From UBA6170 sp942491385 (GTDB taxonomy: Bacteria; Chloroflexota; Anaerolineae; Anaerolineales; Anaerolineaceae), in the NCBI GenBank assembly GCA_942491385.1, contig CALOAF010000005.1, positions 434,001-498,000 on the forward strand: DNA of 64,000 bases, given 5' to 3'. The notes under the pieces were generated by a model. The model ran no database searches and was not told where the DNA came from. It saw nothing but the letters and a program-made list of their open reading frames with translations. Below, in pieces: positions 18,553 through 27,320 of the stretch (position 1 is the stretch's first letter; each line of letters opens with the position of its first letter). A program made the position numbers and the translations under genes.

Positions 18553-18625
18553 AGCGGGCAACGGGATTCGAACCCGTGACCTTCTCCTTGGCAAGGAGAC
18601 ATTCTACCAGCTGAACCATGCCCGC
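18553..18625 (-). tRNA. tRNA-Gly (GCC)
   Basis: A 73-base minus-strand cloverleaf with acceptor GCGGGCA/TGCCCGC and discriminator T. The anticodon loop TTGCCAA contains GCC. The T-loop is GTTCGAATC. CCA is not encoded. It is upstream of tRNA-Cys and probably co-transcribed. Confidence 0.97.
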
Positions 18626-18676
18626 ATTACAATCTGTTGCTTGTAACCGTTATTTTAACACTTCGAAAATGAAACG

Positions 18677-20923
18677 TCAAGGGCTTAGGGTGGGCATTGG
18701 CGTTGGCAGGATCTTTTCAACCCGGTTGAACAACAAATCTCCATATTCAGGATGGGTAACTGTCAAAGTTTCATCATTACAGACATAAATAGCAGACATA
18801 GCATCCTGTTCACTTGAATTTTCATATCCGGGAGCAGATGCTGACTGGCCGAAAATATTATAAGACCCACCGCCGGGCATCAAATTGACCGAAATTGGCA
18901 AACCATTCATAAAGCCTTGAGCCTGGTTTACGTAATCATCCATTTCGAAAAGGTCCAATTTTTTTCCATCAACAGTTGAGTATTTTCCAGTTCCTTGAGA
19001 GTCGATCACCGTCGTAAAACCTGGATATCCAGTCGCCCCTGCTGTTATACTAAAATTATCTCTTCGGGATAATAATTCACCATCTTCTTTGAATTCCATG
19101 AGATAAAAACCTTCAATCTCAAAGAATAGTTCTGATCCGGAGGGAAGTCCTTCCACACCTCCTTGAGAATCCATACTTCCTAAAATATAGTTTTCAAAAC
19201 TATCATTATCTACCTGCCATACTCCCAGCAGACACGGGTCACATTCAGCTTGCTCTGTTTTATTAACCACCGCTGTAAATTCATAATTACCTGAGGATTG
19301 TGTTGTGGTCATCACCAACAAGTATTTCAGATCCTCCTTGCAGGTGGAGCGTAATTCCGGAGGGAGCGCACTCCATTTCAAAGGATCACGTCTATCTTTT
19401 GCATTGACTGTAGAATACTTTCCATCCTGATTTTCTTTTGGTTCCTGTAAAAACCTGATTTCTTTTTTATATTTCATCAAAATACGGGTAGCAACAAAAG
19501 CCTTGGAGGAATATTTATAGTCACCTTCATCGTCAATCAGACGATAAAATTTCGTAGAAATCGTCTCCGGAGCAATCATAGATCCATCCGTATCTCGTAT
19601 CCCGATACTTGCATACCCCACCACGAACTCCTGAAAAGTCGTATCCATATTGTCATAAGCTGCCAAAGCACTGGATGTGCCATTCGCATTTCCTAATGAT
19701 CGCTGCAAACTAATAATCGCTTCATTTCCATAGGTATTGGCTGCATGTTGGAAAAATATGAAATTCTCGTATGATAATTCCATTAATGAATTAAAAAGAG
19801 ACTTGGAGTCAAATTCGGACAAAAATCTATGTTCGAAATTGACGTCCGGATAAACTACATTACTGAAATATTCCGCTGATCCTTCCATCCACCATTCATT
19901 CGAAGATCCGACAGTCACAGAATTCCAATCCTGAAAACAATGAAACACCTCATGAGCAATCATTTGCATGAAGTTTTCAGTTTTGCCAATAGAAGCAGAA
20001 GGCAATAAAGTCAGAGGGCAGATAACACCTTTCGGTGCATACGTCTGAAAGGCGAGTGTTTCTGGGGATTTTGGATATGGCAATAAGCTAAACATCATAT
20101 TGATGTTTTCCATCCGACCTAAATCAGTATAAACCACCACGCTATCGGTCAATCCCTGGAATGCAGCGGATACTAAACCTTCTTTTTCCTCATCTCCCTG
20201 CCAATAAGATGGGTAATAAACCCTGTATGAATATCCATTAATCATCGATTCTGCGTAAATGTAACAACTTCCTTCTTCAACAAATTCAACCTTAAACCCA
20301 TTTTCAGCCATGTTCTCACAGGTTTGGGGGGATACCTGTTGAATGGGCATGGCTATTTTTGCAGAACCCACATGGCTGGTTTGATCGGCTGGCTGACTGA
20401 TCACATCCAAAACCTCTTGCGTGGGAAATAACTTTGCCAACAATCTTCGAATTTCTGGGTTTTCTTCATTAGAAAGATATTCATTTGCTTTGCGTACAAC
20501 GCCAGTGCCATTCAATTCAAGCACCCATTCAATTCCGGGGACATCTTCAAATTCGATTTCACCGGTAAATAATTTAAGCAGGATCACCAGACCCTCATCC
20601 ATCGTCCATTCACCGGAAGCGATTTTGGCTTCCAATAAATCGGTGGAACTGGTATATGCGAGTGGAATTTCTTCTTCCGATCCATCCAGCCGAAATACCG
20701 TGATGGTTTCAGGGGGTTTTTTCTTTTCACTGATTTCTTGAACCACAGGAGTACTCGTTATCTCAATATTGCCGTCCGAACCATTCTTTGAATTTGAAGT
20801 TGGGGTTGGATCAGTTTCTCCATCATTATTAAGAAAGGATCCAAAACCACAGGCTGAGAGGATGAAAATCAAAATCATCATGCCTGGAATAATTCTTAGG
20901 TGTTCCTTCTTTGTTGTCGTCAT
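18677..20923 (-). CDS. Lipoprotein with gluzincin-type metallopeptidase motif
   Basis: A 748-residue exported lipoprotein (lipobox ILSAC, Cys25) with an acidic Thr/Ser-rich linker. It shows a zinc-peptidase signature: HEVFH (HExxH) in MIAHEVFHCFQDW near residues 317-329, and the third ligand glutamate in WWMEGSAEYF about 20 residues later, the spacing of glutamate zincins. A beta-rich C-terminal region (about 500-740) has no recognised family. The active-site residues are intact, so a surface peptidase is plausible, although the substrate is unknown. CAGGAGAA precedes the ATG. It is a single gene on the minus strand; the flanking tRNAs run the same way. Confidence 0.75.
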   Translation of the reverse strand: MTTTKKEHLRIIPGMMILIFILSACGFGSFLNNDGETDPTPTSNSKNGSDGNIEITSTPVVQEISEKKKPPETITVFRLDGSEEEIPLAYTSSTDLLEAKIASGEWTMDEGLVILLKLFTGEIEFEDVPGIEWVLELNGTGVVRKANEYLSNEENPEIRRLLAKLFPTQEVLDVISQPADQTSHVGSAKIAMPIQQVSPQTCENMAENGFKVEFVEEGSCYIYAESMINGYSYRVYYPSYWQGDEEKEGLVSAAFQGLTDSVVVYTDLGRMENINMMFSLLPYPKSPETLAFQTYAPKGVICPLTLLPSASIGKTENFMQMIAHEVFHCFQDWNSVTVGSSNEWWMEGSAEYFSNVVYPDVNFEHRFLSEFDSKSLFNSLMELSYENFIFFQHAANTYGNEAIISLQRSLGNANGTSSALAAYDNMDTTFQEFVVGYASIGIRDTDGSMIAPETISTKFYRLIDDEGDYKYSSKAFVATRILMKYKKEIRFLQEPKENQDGKYSTVNAKDRRDPLKWSALPPELRSTCKEDLKYLLVMTTTQSSGNYEFTAVVNKTEQAECDPCLLGVWQVDNDSFENYILGSMDSQGGVEGLPSGSELFFEIEGFYLMEFKEDGELLSRRDNFSITAGATGYPGFTTVIDSQGTGKYSTVDGKKLDLFEMDDYVNQAQGFMNGLPISVNLMPGGGSYNIFGQSASAPGYENSSEQDAMSAIYVCNDETLTVTHPEYGDLLFNRVEKILPTPMPTLSP

Positions 20924-21466
20924 TCATTTCTCCTGATTATTGATAAAGTAGATAATCATTATACAATTTTAGCTCCTATTATGCCGGAAGTGTATAACTG
21001 ATCTGAAAAGTCAGAGTCATTCACTATTTAAATATGATGAGTAACTATTACAGAGCAGATGCTCTCGACCTTCAAATTCATGATGGATTAATAATTTGCT
21101 GGAAAAAATCTATTGTCAGGTACCCTGACCAAATCGTTCGATCAGATTACAGGTATCACTGGTAGCCTTTTCAAAATCAACGCGCTGCGCAAATTGATGA
21201 CAATATTCCTGCACTATGGGGTTATTCAGCAATGGGATTAATAATAATAATAAAAAAACGTTAGATCTCCAGCGGGTGTAATTTTTTTATCTATTGTAAA
21301 CAGATTGATTAATTTTACTGAACTTGTGCCAATCTATTGGCTTTTCACTTTCTAATAAATTTTCCAAAGGCTTAGAATATTCCACGACAGCTATTTTCAT
21401 TCCCATCTTTTTGCCGGAGCAAATTTATCCCATGATGAGTGGGTACTGCAATGGGGAGAATATTAA
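20924..21466. other. AT-rich intergenic region with a short coding remnant
   Basis: 540 bases without a convincing gene. Between about 21290 and 21116 the minus strand stays open for roughly 55 codons to a TGA and reads like protein in its second half (for example NNPIVQEYCHQFAQRVDF). It has no start codon, and a TTA5 run encodes five leucines. It may be the decayed tail of a lost gene. A (TAA)5 microsatellite lies at 21239-21252. I see nothing else. Confidence 0.35.
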
Positions 21467-21592
21467 TTGACCAAAGCCGTATTCAGCCTGCCTGGAATTT
21501 TTCTTTCATTTTGGGCGGTGTTATTGGCAATTATCGCACTGATCGCTGGCGTTAAAGGAATGCAGATATTATTCCGAAGCGCTAAAGAATGA
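21467..21592 (+). CDS. Small single-pass membrane protein (41 aa)
   Basis: A short frame starting with TTG at 21467 and ending at TGA 21590-21592. GGGGAGAA lies 6 bases upstream, and a TAA directly precedes the start, which limits the frame. The product is one long hydrophobic helix (from FSLPGIFLSFWAVLLAII to about residue 30) ending in a basic tail. Minus-strand frames here look like shadows. The function is unknown. Confidence 0.45.
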   Translation: MTKAVFSLPGIFLSFWAVLLAIIALIAGVKGMQILFRSAKE

Positions 21593-21622
21593 AGATCTGC
21601 TTTCTTTGTTGTAAAAATCCCC

Positions 21623-21883
21623 CTACTCATCCTTCCCCACCAACGCAACCCAGGTCAGAAATCGGGCGGTTCGGGTGATCAACCAGAAGGAAGAGCCCAG
21701 TAATACCAGGTATAAGCCGAAAACCCCGATCAGACTTCCGGCAATGAGCGAACTGACCATTACTGTCAATCCATAAAAGAAAATAATTATCCCCAGCGCT
21801 AATATGATCAAGCGGATTTTCATGATGAGTTGGGTGAGGTAAAGCTCCAGGCGTTCACGATCCAGACGTTTTCGGTTGTACAT
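21623..21883 (-). CDS. Small two-pass membrane protein
   Basis: An 86-residue protein: a basic amphipathic N-terminus (MYNRKRLDRERLELY), then two hydrophobic helices (about residues 20-40 and 44-66) and a short charged tail. The start at 21883 is chosen because AGGAGAA lies just upstream. A TTG-initiated frame from 21901 would overlap the nucleotidyltransferase stop and lacks a ribosome site. It follows the nucleotidyltransferase gene by 10 bases, so it is probably co-transcribed. No family is recognised. Confidence 0.6.
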   Translation of the reverse strand: MYNRKRLDRERLELYLTQLIMKIRLIILALGIIIFFYGLTVMVSSLIAGSLIGVFGLYLVLLGSSFWLITRTARFLTWVALVGKDE

Positions 21884-21893
21884 AACAATTCTC

Positions 21894-22700
21894 CTATCCA
21901 ATCGGATGGATCATCGTTCGATTTGGCAGGTGTGGATCTAATTCATCATTGTAAAGTTCAATACCATTTACCCTGAATATTTCCTCCAGGCTGCCAAATA
22001 CAGCTAGACACATCTCTTTAACCAGCTTGAAATCCTGGTAAGTCCCATTTACAATGACATCCAGCAAATCATCAAATCTTTCGGGTTTTATCTGGAATTC
22101 TCTGGCTTGGGAAATAAATTGGCTGAAAGTTGTAAACGCTTGTTGATTAATGAAAGACAAAATCTGGAGCAAATGTAGACTAGCGTCTACCAACAATAAA
22201 CCGATCCCATCTTGATTTTTCATTTCAACCGCATTTAACACTTTGCAGAAGGACTCTTGAAGCTCATATCTGTTTCGAGTAGCGGCTGCCAGCAAGTCCT
22301 CCTTGCTATGCTGAATGCCTTTCATTTTTTCCAATAAATCTTTAAAAAAATTCTGATTGTAAACTACCTTCCACTGATTAGAAGCGGAAAGATACCAATG
22401 AGAGGGGATTGTTTCTCGTTCCCTGAGAAATTCTTCCGGGGTATGGTAAATGGCTTCAATCAACATGCCTTCCACCACTCGTTGTAGATATTGTTCTTCC
22501 CTTTTTTCTGGTTTTTCCCTTAAAAACACATCCAACTCCAGATCAGAAAAAGCCTGGTCATCTCTACGGGCAACCGAAGCACTAACAGCAATCCCCAGCA
22601 GATTATCGCCAAATTTATTCTTCCAAAGTGGAATTAATTTTTCAATCACTTCAAGACGTTCTTCACGACTATGTTCTCGGATCCCCATTATCTCTTTCAT
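21894..22700 (-). CDS. KNTase-like nucleotidyltransferase
   Basis: A 268-residue protein of the polymerase-beta nucleotidyltransferase superfamily. The region around SASVARRDDQAFSDLELDVF matches the NT motif (small residue-Ser, then SDxExxV). The Asp-x-Glu pair resembles kanamycin nucleotidyltransferase, where these acids bind magnesium. The C-terminal half is helical, as in KNTase-C domains. Such proteins transfer AMP to aminoglycosides in pathogens, but in environmental bacteria most relatives have unknown substrates, so I do not call it resistance. GGCGAGAGA precedes ATG 22700. A small membrane protein follows. Confidence 0.7.
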   Translation of the reverse strand: MKEIMGIREHSREERLEVIEKLIPLWKNKFGDNLLGIAVSASVARRDDQAFSDLELDVFLREKPEKREEQYLQRVVEGMLIEAIYHTPEEFLRERETIPSHWYLSASNQWKVVYNQNFFKDLLEKMKGIQHSKEDLLAAATRNRYELQESFCKVLNAVEMKNQDGIGLLLVDASLHLLQILSFINQQAFTTFSQFISQAREFQIKPERFDDLLDVIVNGTYQDFKLVKEMCLAVFGSLEEIFRVNGIELYNDELDPHLPNRTMIHPIG

Positions 22701-22730
22701 TCTCTCGCCTCCATTTGACCCATGATCATT

Positions 22731-23189
22731 TCATCCCCGCGGACCTCTCCCCATCAAGCGCTGGTTTAATTCCCATAAAGCTGTTTTATCGCCATCAAAT
22801 TTGAGCAACTGCTGTGCTTGCTCATACAAAAACCAGCCACATGCACTGTGTTCCTGCGACAGCTTGATCTCTACAATGCAGGTATTGACACCAAAACAAT
22901 ACTGCGGGATCACATAGAGATCCTCACCCCAAAGTGGGCTATCTTTGAAGGCTGTTACCGGAACCGACTCGATTGTATCCAATTGCAGGAAGTCAGCGGA
23001 TGGCAAAATCCCAGTTTCTTCGAAAGTCTCTCTTTTGGCTGCGTCCAGCGGAGTTTCATCATCTTCCCCACCACCTGCGACGCCCTGCCAGAAACCAGCA
23101 TCGGAGCGCTGCAATAAGGAAAATTCGATCTGGTTATTTATGTTCTTCCGATATGGAAATACTAAAACTTGGAATAGAGCTCTGGCCAT
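22731..23189 (-). CDS. Nudix hydrolase (NudB-like)
   Basis: A 152-residue Nudix pyrophosphatase. The box GX5EX7REUXEEXGU is complete (GGEDDETPLDAAKRETFEET then G). The N-terminus ARALFQVLVFPYR and the later WGEDLYVIPQYCFGV resemble dihydroneopterin triphosphate pyrophosphatase-like members, but substrate choice in Nudix enzymes cannot be read from this alone. ATG 23189 follows GAGGAAAA at about ten bases; a TTG one codon upstream is less likely. It lies between the BchI-like gene and the nucleotidyltransferase, with short gaps. Confidence 0.85.
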   Translation of the reverse strand: MARALFQVLVFPYRKNINNQIEFSLLQRSDAGFWQGVAGGGEDDETPLDAAKRETFEETGILPSADFLQLDTIESVPVTAFKDSPLWGEDLYVIPQYCFGVNTCIVEIKLSQEHSACGWFLYEQAQQLLKFDGDKTALWELNQRLMGRGPRG

Positions 23190-23219
23190 CAAAAAGATTT
23201 TCCTCTATTAAATCTGATC

Positions 23220-24365
23220 TTATCCTACAATATAAAAGCCGCATTCATTGGCAAGATCCTGGATGGTTGCCGGATCACGCTTATCATTCAGGATATCCTG
23301 TAATCTTGCTGCTCTTTCTGGATAAACAATCGTCTGAACCGTATCCTCCAGCGCGGGTAATTCCAGAGGTTGGTCAAAGGGTTTACGTTTCAAACGGTGT
23401 GGTAACGCTAACTGCGCTGCCACATGAATATCTTTTGATTCCAGATGTGTACGACTGTTAAATACAGCGTGAGCAATGGCTGTTTTTTGGATTACCAGAT
23501 CAGCCCGATGACCTTCAATTTTGAATTGGCTGGTTACCTCTGCAATCATTTCAAGGTTCTCATGGCTAATTTTTATCCGTGGTAACAGATTGCGTGCCTG
23601 AACGATCCGGTTGGAAAGTGTTTTTTCGCAATTTTTCCAGGTCTTCATAAAGCGCTGCGGATCGTTCTCATAATCCAATACGCGTTGTAAGATCAGGATT
23701 CTGCGACGGATGTCCGTGATACTTTTGACAATGACAGATAAACCAAAACGGTCAATCAATTGCGGCCTCAGCGTGCCCTCTTCCGGGTTCATCGTCCCCA
23801 CCAGCATAAACCGGGCAGGGTGGAAAAAGGAAATCCCCTCCCGTTCAATTATATTGACGCCCATGGCAGCTACATCCAACAGCACATCCACCACGTGATC
23901 ATCCAGGAGGTTCACTTCGTCAATATACAACAACCCTCGATTGGCTTCTGCCAGGACGCCTGCATCAAAAGCCCGTATGCCAGAGCGGATGGCTTTCTCA
24001 ATATCCAGTGTGCCCACCACCCTGTCTTCGGTAGCTGAGATTGGCAGGTTGACAAAAGGCGTAGGTCGTTCCACCATATCCGGTTTTTCTCCGGCCACAA
24101 AGCGCTGGTGGCATTCACTGCACCAGGTGTTGGGCTTCCCTGGATTGCATCCAAACCTACAATCCCGAATCACTTGAATTTTAGGCAGCAAAGCTGCCAA
24201 TGCTCTCACGGCAGTGGACTTGGCTGTACCTCTTTCGCCTTGAATCAGTACACCACCAATTCGGGGATTGATTGCGTTCAATATTAACGCCAGCACCATG
24301 TCTTCCTGCCCAACAATAGCAGTAAATGGATATATGTATCGTTCTGTGTTAACATTGGTTATCAT
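23220..24365 (-). CDS. Magnesium-chelatase subunit I-like AAA+ ATPase
   Basis: A 381-residue AAA+ ATPase closely matching ChlI/BchI. N-terminal YPFTAIVGQEDM; Walker A GERGTAKST (about residues 42-50); a Cys cluster CRFGCNPGKPNTWCSEC as in chelatase I subunits; Walker B LLYIDEVNLL; sensor-1 GTMNPEEG; and the C-terminal AAA lid. Neither the D nor the H subunit is nearby, and no other tetrapyrrole gene is visible. It could serve a cobalt chelatase elsewhere or act as a MoxR-like chaperone. Its -10 hexamer TACAAT lies exactly 7 bases before the ATG, so the mRNA may be leaderless, although GTAGGGA in that gap could also be a weak ribosome site. Confidence 0.85.
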   Translation of the reverse strand: MITNVNTERYIYPFTAIVGQEDMVLALILNAINPRIGGVLIQGERGTAKSTAVRALAALLPKIQVIRDCRFGCNPGKPNTWCSECHQRFVAGEKPDMVERPTPFVNLPISATEDRVVGTLDIEKAIRSGIRAFDAGVLAEANRGLLYIDEVNLLDDHVVDVLLDVAAMGVNIIEREGISFFHPARFMLVGTMNPEEGTLRPQLIDRFGLSVIVKSITDIRRRILILQRVLDYENDPQRFMKTWKNCEKTLSNRIVQARNLLPRIKISHENLEMIAEVTSQFKIEGHRADLVIQKTAIAHAVFNSRTHLESKDIHVAAQLALPHRLKRKPFDQPLELPALEDTVQTIVYPERAARLQDILNDKRDPATIQDLANECGFYIVG

Positions 24366-24372
24366 TCCCTAC

Positions 24373-24378
24373 ATTGTA
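24373..24378 (-). promoter_or_regulatory. -10 element 7 nt before the BchI-like start
   Basis: Minus-strand TACAAT, then 7 bases, then ATG (24365). One of five such arrangements in the window. The -35 is weak. Confidence 0.5.
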
Positions 24379-24463
24379 CTTTAATTTAGACTTCGTTTTT
24401 GCAATTAATCTGGGCAGATTGTAAGGTCAAACGGATTGCACCTTTCAAGTTCTGAAAGTTTGC

Positions 24464-24492
24464 TTGACAGTGTTTTTTGACTATGCTACAGT
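24464..24492 (+). promoter_or_regulatory. Promoter of the Roadblock-V4R-regulator operon
   Basis: TTGACA at 24464-24469 and TACAGT at 24487-24492 with a 17-base spacer. It lies inside the longer open frame from 24464, which rules that start out and supports TTG 24542. Confidence 0.7.
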
Positions 24493-24541
24493 AATTAACA
24501 TCGAAACATCTCGATTAGAATTTCCCTCAAGGAGCGTCATT

Positions 24542-24913
24542 TTGACAAAATCAAGAACTCAACTCATGGTAGAAAGGCTAAGAGAGCTTCAGGCATCCTC
24601 CCCGGATATCGAAGCTTCAGCAATTGTCAGTGTGGATGGCTTAACCATCGCCTCCGCATTACCACAGGGCGTAGAGGAAGACCGGGTTTCGGCCATGTCA
24701 GCCGCCATGCTTTCACTGGGTGAAAGAATAGCGACGGAATTGGGACGTGGTAATCTCGAGCAAGTCTATATCAAAGGGAAACAGGGTTATGTTGTATTAA
24801 TGTCAGTTGGCGAAGAAGCAGTCCTGACCGCTCTGGCGCGCGAACAAGCAAAACTTGGCCTGATTTTCCTGGATATGCGGCGAGCTGCTGAACATCTGAC
24901 CAAGCTGATTTAG
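24542..24913 (+). CDS. Roadblock/LC7-domain protein
   Basis: A 123-residue protein forming a single Roadblock/LC7 alpha-beta-alpha domain: ASAIVSVDGLTIAS strand-turn-strand, a long helix RVSAMSAAMLSLGERIATEL, then YVVLMSVGEEAVLTALA. Bacterial members (MglB-like) regulate small GTPases or act as dimeric scaffolds. No MglA-type GTPase is adjacent. The start is TTG 24542 with AAGGAG seven bases upstream. It heads a tight operon with a V4R protein, a response regulator and a glycosyltransferase, which suggests a sensory or polarity module. Confidence 0.85.
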   Translation: MTKSRTQLMVERLRELQASSPDIEASAIVSVDGLTIASALPQGVEEDRVSAMSAAMLSLGERIATELGRGNLEQVYIKGKQGYVVLMSVGEEAVLTALAREQAKLGLIFLDMRRAAEHLTKLI

Positions 24914-24925
24914 CTCTGGTTTGAT

Positions 24926-25558
24926 ATGGAACCCATTCCAGTCAGCGGTCTTTATTATCCAAACAAAATTGCCAATATTGCTCTCAAAGCACTGGAAGAT
25001 GTGATGGGAAAGAATGGCGTGAACGCCATTCTCAATCTGGCTAATCTTCAACATCTGATTGATCATATCCCACCGCCGAATCTCAATCGGGAATTTGATT
25101 TTGCGTATTTTTCAGCCATCTGGGGAGCCCTGGAAGAGATGTACGGTCCTCGTGGAGGGCGCGGGTTAGCACTGAGAGCGGGTAGGGCAACATTTGCAGA
25201 GGGGTTAAGAAATTTCGGAGCACTGGCAGGCGCCGGTGATCTTGCATTTAAGGTATTACCCCTTCACATAAAAATAAAAATTGGTTTACCTGCCATGGCA
25301 AGGATCTTTACTCAAACCAGTGATCAACATTCCACCGTGGAGGAAAGAGAAGATCATTTTATCTATACCATCCACAAATGTCCAGTCTGTTACGGACGGC
25401 ATATTGATAAACCGGGCTGCCATGTGGCTACCGGATTATTACAAGAGGGATTAAAATGGGTATCAGGCGGATATGAGTTCCGTGTGGTCGAAACAAAATG
25501 TATCGCCGTCGGCAATGATGTTTGTGAATTTGTAATTATGAAAGAACCAGTAGGGTAA
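24926..25558 (+). CDS. V4R (4-vinyl reductase-like) domain protein
   Basis: A 210-residue protein whose C-terminal part is the V4R small-molecule-binding domain: HKCPVCYGR, the cysteine in KPGCHVATGLLQEGLKW, then ETKCIAVGNDVCEF. Such domains occur in BchJ and as the sensor part of XylR/PoxR-type regulators, where they bind hydrocarbons. This protein has no attached output domain, so it is probably a free sensor. It begins 12 bases after the Roadblock gene and ends 3 bases before the response regulator start. That spacing strongly implies co-translation and a shared pathway. Confidence 0.8.
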   Translation: MEPIPVSGLYYPNKIANIALKALEDVMGKNGVNAILNLANLQHLIDHIPPPNLNREFDFAYFSAIWGALEEMYGPRGGRGLALRAGRATFAEGLRNFGALAGAGDLAFKVLPLHIKIKIGLPAMARIFTQTSDQHSTVEEREDHFIYTIHKCPVCYGRHIDKPGCHVATGLLQEGLKWVSGGYEFRVVETKCIAVGNDVCEFVIMKEPVG

Positions 25559-25561
25559 GTC

Positions 25562-26416
25562 TTGGTCGTAACCCAATCAAATGCGTCCATTCTCATCATA
25601 GATGATGATCAGGAAATTGGCGAAATGCTCAATTCCTATTTTGAGGTGCAAGGGTATCAGGTTTCCACCATCAACTGGGGTCAGGATGGATTGGACGCCT
25701 GCCTGGAGAAGATTCCAGATATCGTTCTATTGGACATTCGCTTACCCGATTTGGATGGCTATGAGATTGTGAAACGACTGAAAAATAATCGTCGCACACA
25801 ATCTGTCCCAATTATATTTCTGACCGAAAAACGTCAGCGGGAGGATCGTCTGCGGGGTTTGGCCATGCAGGTTGAGGATTATATTACCAAACCATTTGAT
25901 ATCCAGGAACTGCGTTTGCGGGTGCGTAATGTATTGATGCGTTATCGCCGTAGCTCGCTCACCAATGCCATCACATCCTTGCCGGAGAAACAGTTGTTGA
26001 TTGAAACAATCGAAGAGCATTTGCAAATTGGAAAATTCGGTATTATCCTCATCAACCTCCAGAAACTGGACTCCTATCGGGATCAGTTCGGCTTCGTGAC
26101 GGCAAATGAATTACAACGTAATATGGCCTTGTTCCTCAAAGAAACATTTATCGAGAGCGCTGATCAACAACCATTTCTGACACAATGGGGCAATGCCAAT
26201 TTTATTCTCCTCACCCAGGCTGATCAACTCGATCAGATTGAAAAAACCGTTTACCAGGATTTGTTCCCCAAATTGGAAAAAGCTTATGCAACGGGAGAGA
26301 GTCACACAACCCGAATTGACCAACTATTAGGTATTCGTGTTTATAAGAAGCTGATCAATCCACAAACTGAAAGTCTCCAGAAGATCATTATCGGTCTCGA
26401 ACGTCTAATCCATTAG
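25562..26416 (+). CDS. Response regulator with degenerate GGDEF-like output domain
   Basis: A 284-residue protein. The receiver domain (about 8-125) is intact: the acidic pair in IIDDDQ, phospho-acceptor Asp in VLLDIRLPDLDG, and the conserved Lys in DYITKPFD. The C-terminal domain (about 135-280) has the GGDEF fold pattern, but the signature is GNANF (in TQWGNANFILL), so diguanylate cyclase activity is not expected. It may bind c-di-GMP, GTP or a partner instead. It starts at TTG 25562, three bases after the V4R gene. No histidine kinase is adjacent. Confidence 0.8.
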   Translation: MVVTQSNASILIIDDDQEIGEMLNSYFEVQGYQVSTINWGQDGLDACLEKIPDIVLLDIRLPDLDGYEIVKRLKNNRRTQSVPIIFLTEKRQREDRLRGLAMQVEDYITKPFDIQELRLRVRNVLMRYRRSSLTNAITSLPEKQLLIETIEEHLQIGKFGIILINLQKLDSYRDQFGFVTANELQRNMALFLKETFIESADQQPFLTQWGNANFILLTQADQLDQIEKTVYQDLFPKLEKAYATGESHTTRIDQLLGIRVYKKLINPQTESLQKIIIGLERLIH

Positions 26417-26423
26417 GTGCATA

Positions 26424-27156
26424 TTGAAGACAACATTCGTAATACCAACGTACAATGAGGCAGAAAATATTCCAAAACTTGTTCAGGCAGTCATGGAATT
26501 ACCGGTATCCATCAATTTATTAATCGTCGATGATAACAGCCCGGATGGGAGTGGTGACCTGGCGGAACAGATGAAAAAAGAACATCCTGATCGCATTCAG
26601 GTACTGCATCGTAAAGGTAAAATGGGTTTGGGTAGTGCTTACATTCAGGGTTTTCGACAGGCGATGGCTGAAGGCGCGGATTTTATCGGACAGATGGACG
26701 CTGATTTCTCGCATCCAATCGATAAAATTCCAGTTTTACTGGATACTTTAATCCGGCTCTGATTTTGTGATCGGATCACGTTATGTTCCCGGTGGCAAGC
26801 TAGATGATAACTGGCCGTTCTGGCGCAAATGGTTATCCGGATTCGGTAATTTTTACGCTCGCACCATTCTGGGATTAAAAATTAGAGATGTCACCGGGGG
26901 ATATCGTTTATGGCGCAAAGAAACTCTCTCAGCCATGCCATTGGAACGGGTAAAATCGAATGGCTATATCTTCCAGGTGGAGATGTCATATCTTGCCACC
27001 CTGCTCGGGTTTCAATGTGCTGAAACGCCTATATACTTTGCAGACCGCCGCTGGGGACAATCCAAAATGTCGCTGCGCATTCAACTCGAAGCTGCTTATC
27101 GCACCTGGCTATTATTGGGGTTTTACAACGACCTTAAACTTAAACGCTCGATTTAA
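26424..27156 (+). CDS. Family 2 glycosyltransferase (polyprenol-phosphate mannose synthase-like), frameshifted
   Basis: DPM1-type GT2 enzyme that should charge polyprenol phosphate with a sugar at the cytoplasmic membrane face. The N-terminal part (26424 to about 26750) has FVIPTYNEAENI, VDDNSPDGSGDLA and the DxD motif MDADFSH. The frame then breaks with TGA at 26760. The next frame continues with the family sequence SGSDFVIGSRYVPGGKLDDNWP to the end. Removing one A of the AA at 26750-26751 restores a product of about 243 residues. The start is TTG 26424, 7 bases after the regulator stop, with a weak ribosome site. Two further conserved genes in the window show similar one-base insertions, so error is a strong possibility. 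Confidence 0.85.
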
Positions 27157-27246
27157 TAGGGGCTAGGTTTTAGGATTTAGGGGTTAGTGTTGATGCGTTA
27201 AATAGTAATAAAATAAATAAAGTAAATATGAATGAAAAGAATTAAT

Positions 27247-27309
27247 AAAAAAAAAGGAGGAGAAAAGAAAAAAGGGATGGGATGAAGGAGAAAAAAAAAA
27301 AGAAAAGAG
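27247..27309 (+). repeat. Polypurine tract
   Basis: Sixty-three bases almost purely A and G (only two T, at 27278 and 27283). It lies between the glycosyltransferase end and a heptamer repeat. Preceding bases 27160-27190 form a degenerate TTAGGG-like stretch. There is no gene here. Confidence 0.8.
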
Positions 27310-27320
27310 CTACCTGTTAT

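Noticed and set aside
21116..21290. Minus-strand frame of about 55 codons
   Set aside because: No start codon and a homopolymer-like leucine run; kept only as a possible gene remnant inside the intergenic entry.
21894..22700. KNTase-like gene as an antibiotic resistance determinant
   Set aside because: Family resemblance only; no mobile elements or other resistance genes around, and chromosomal relatives commonly lack drug activity.
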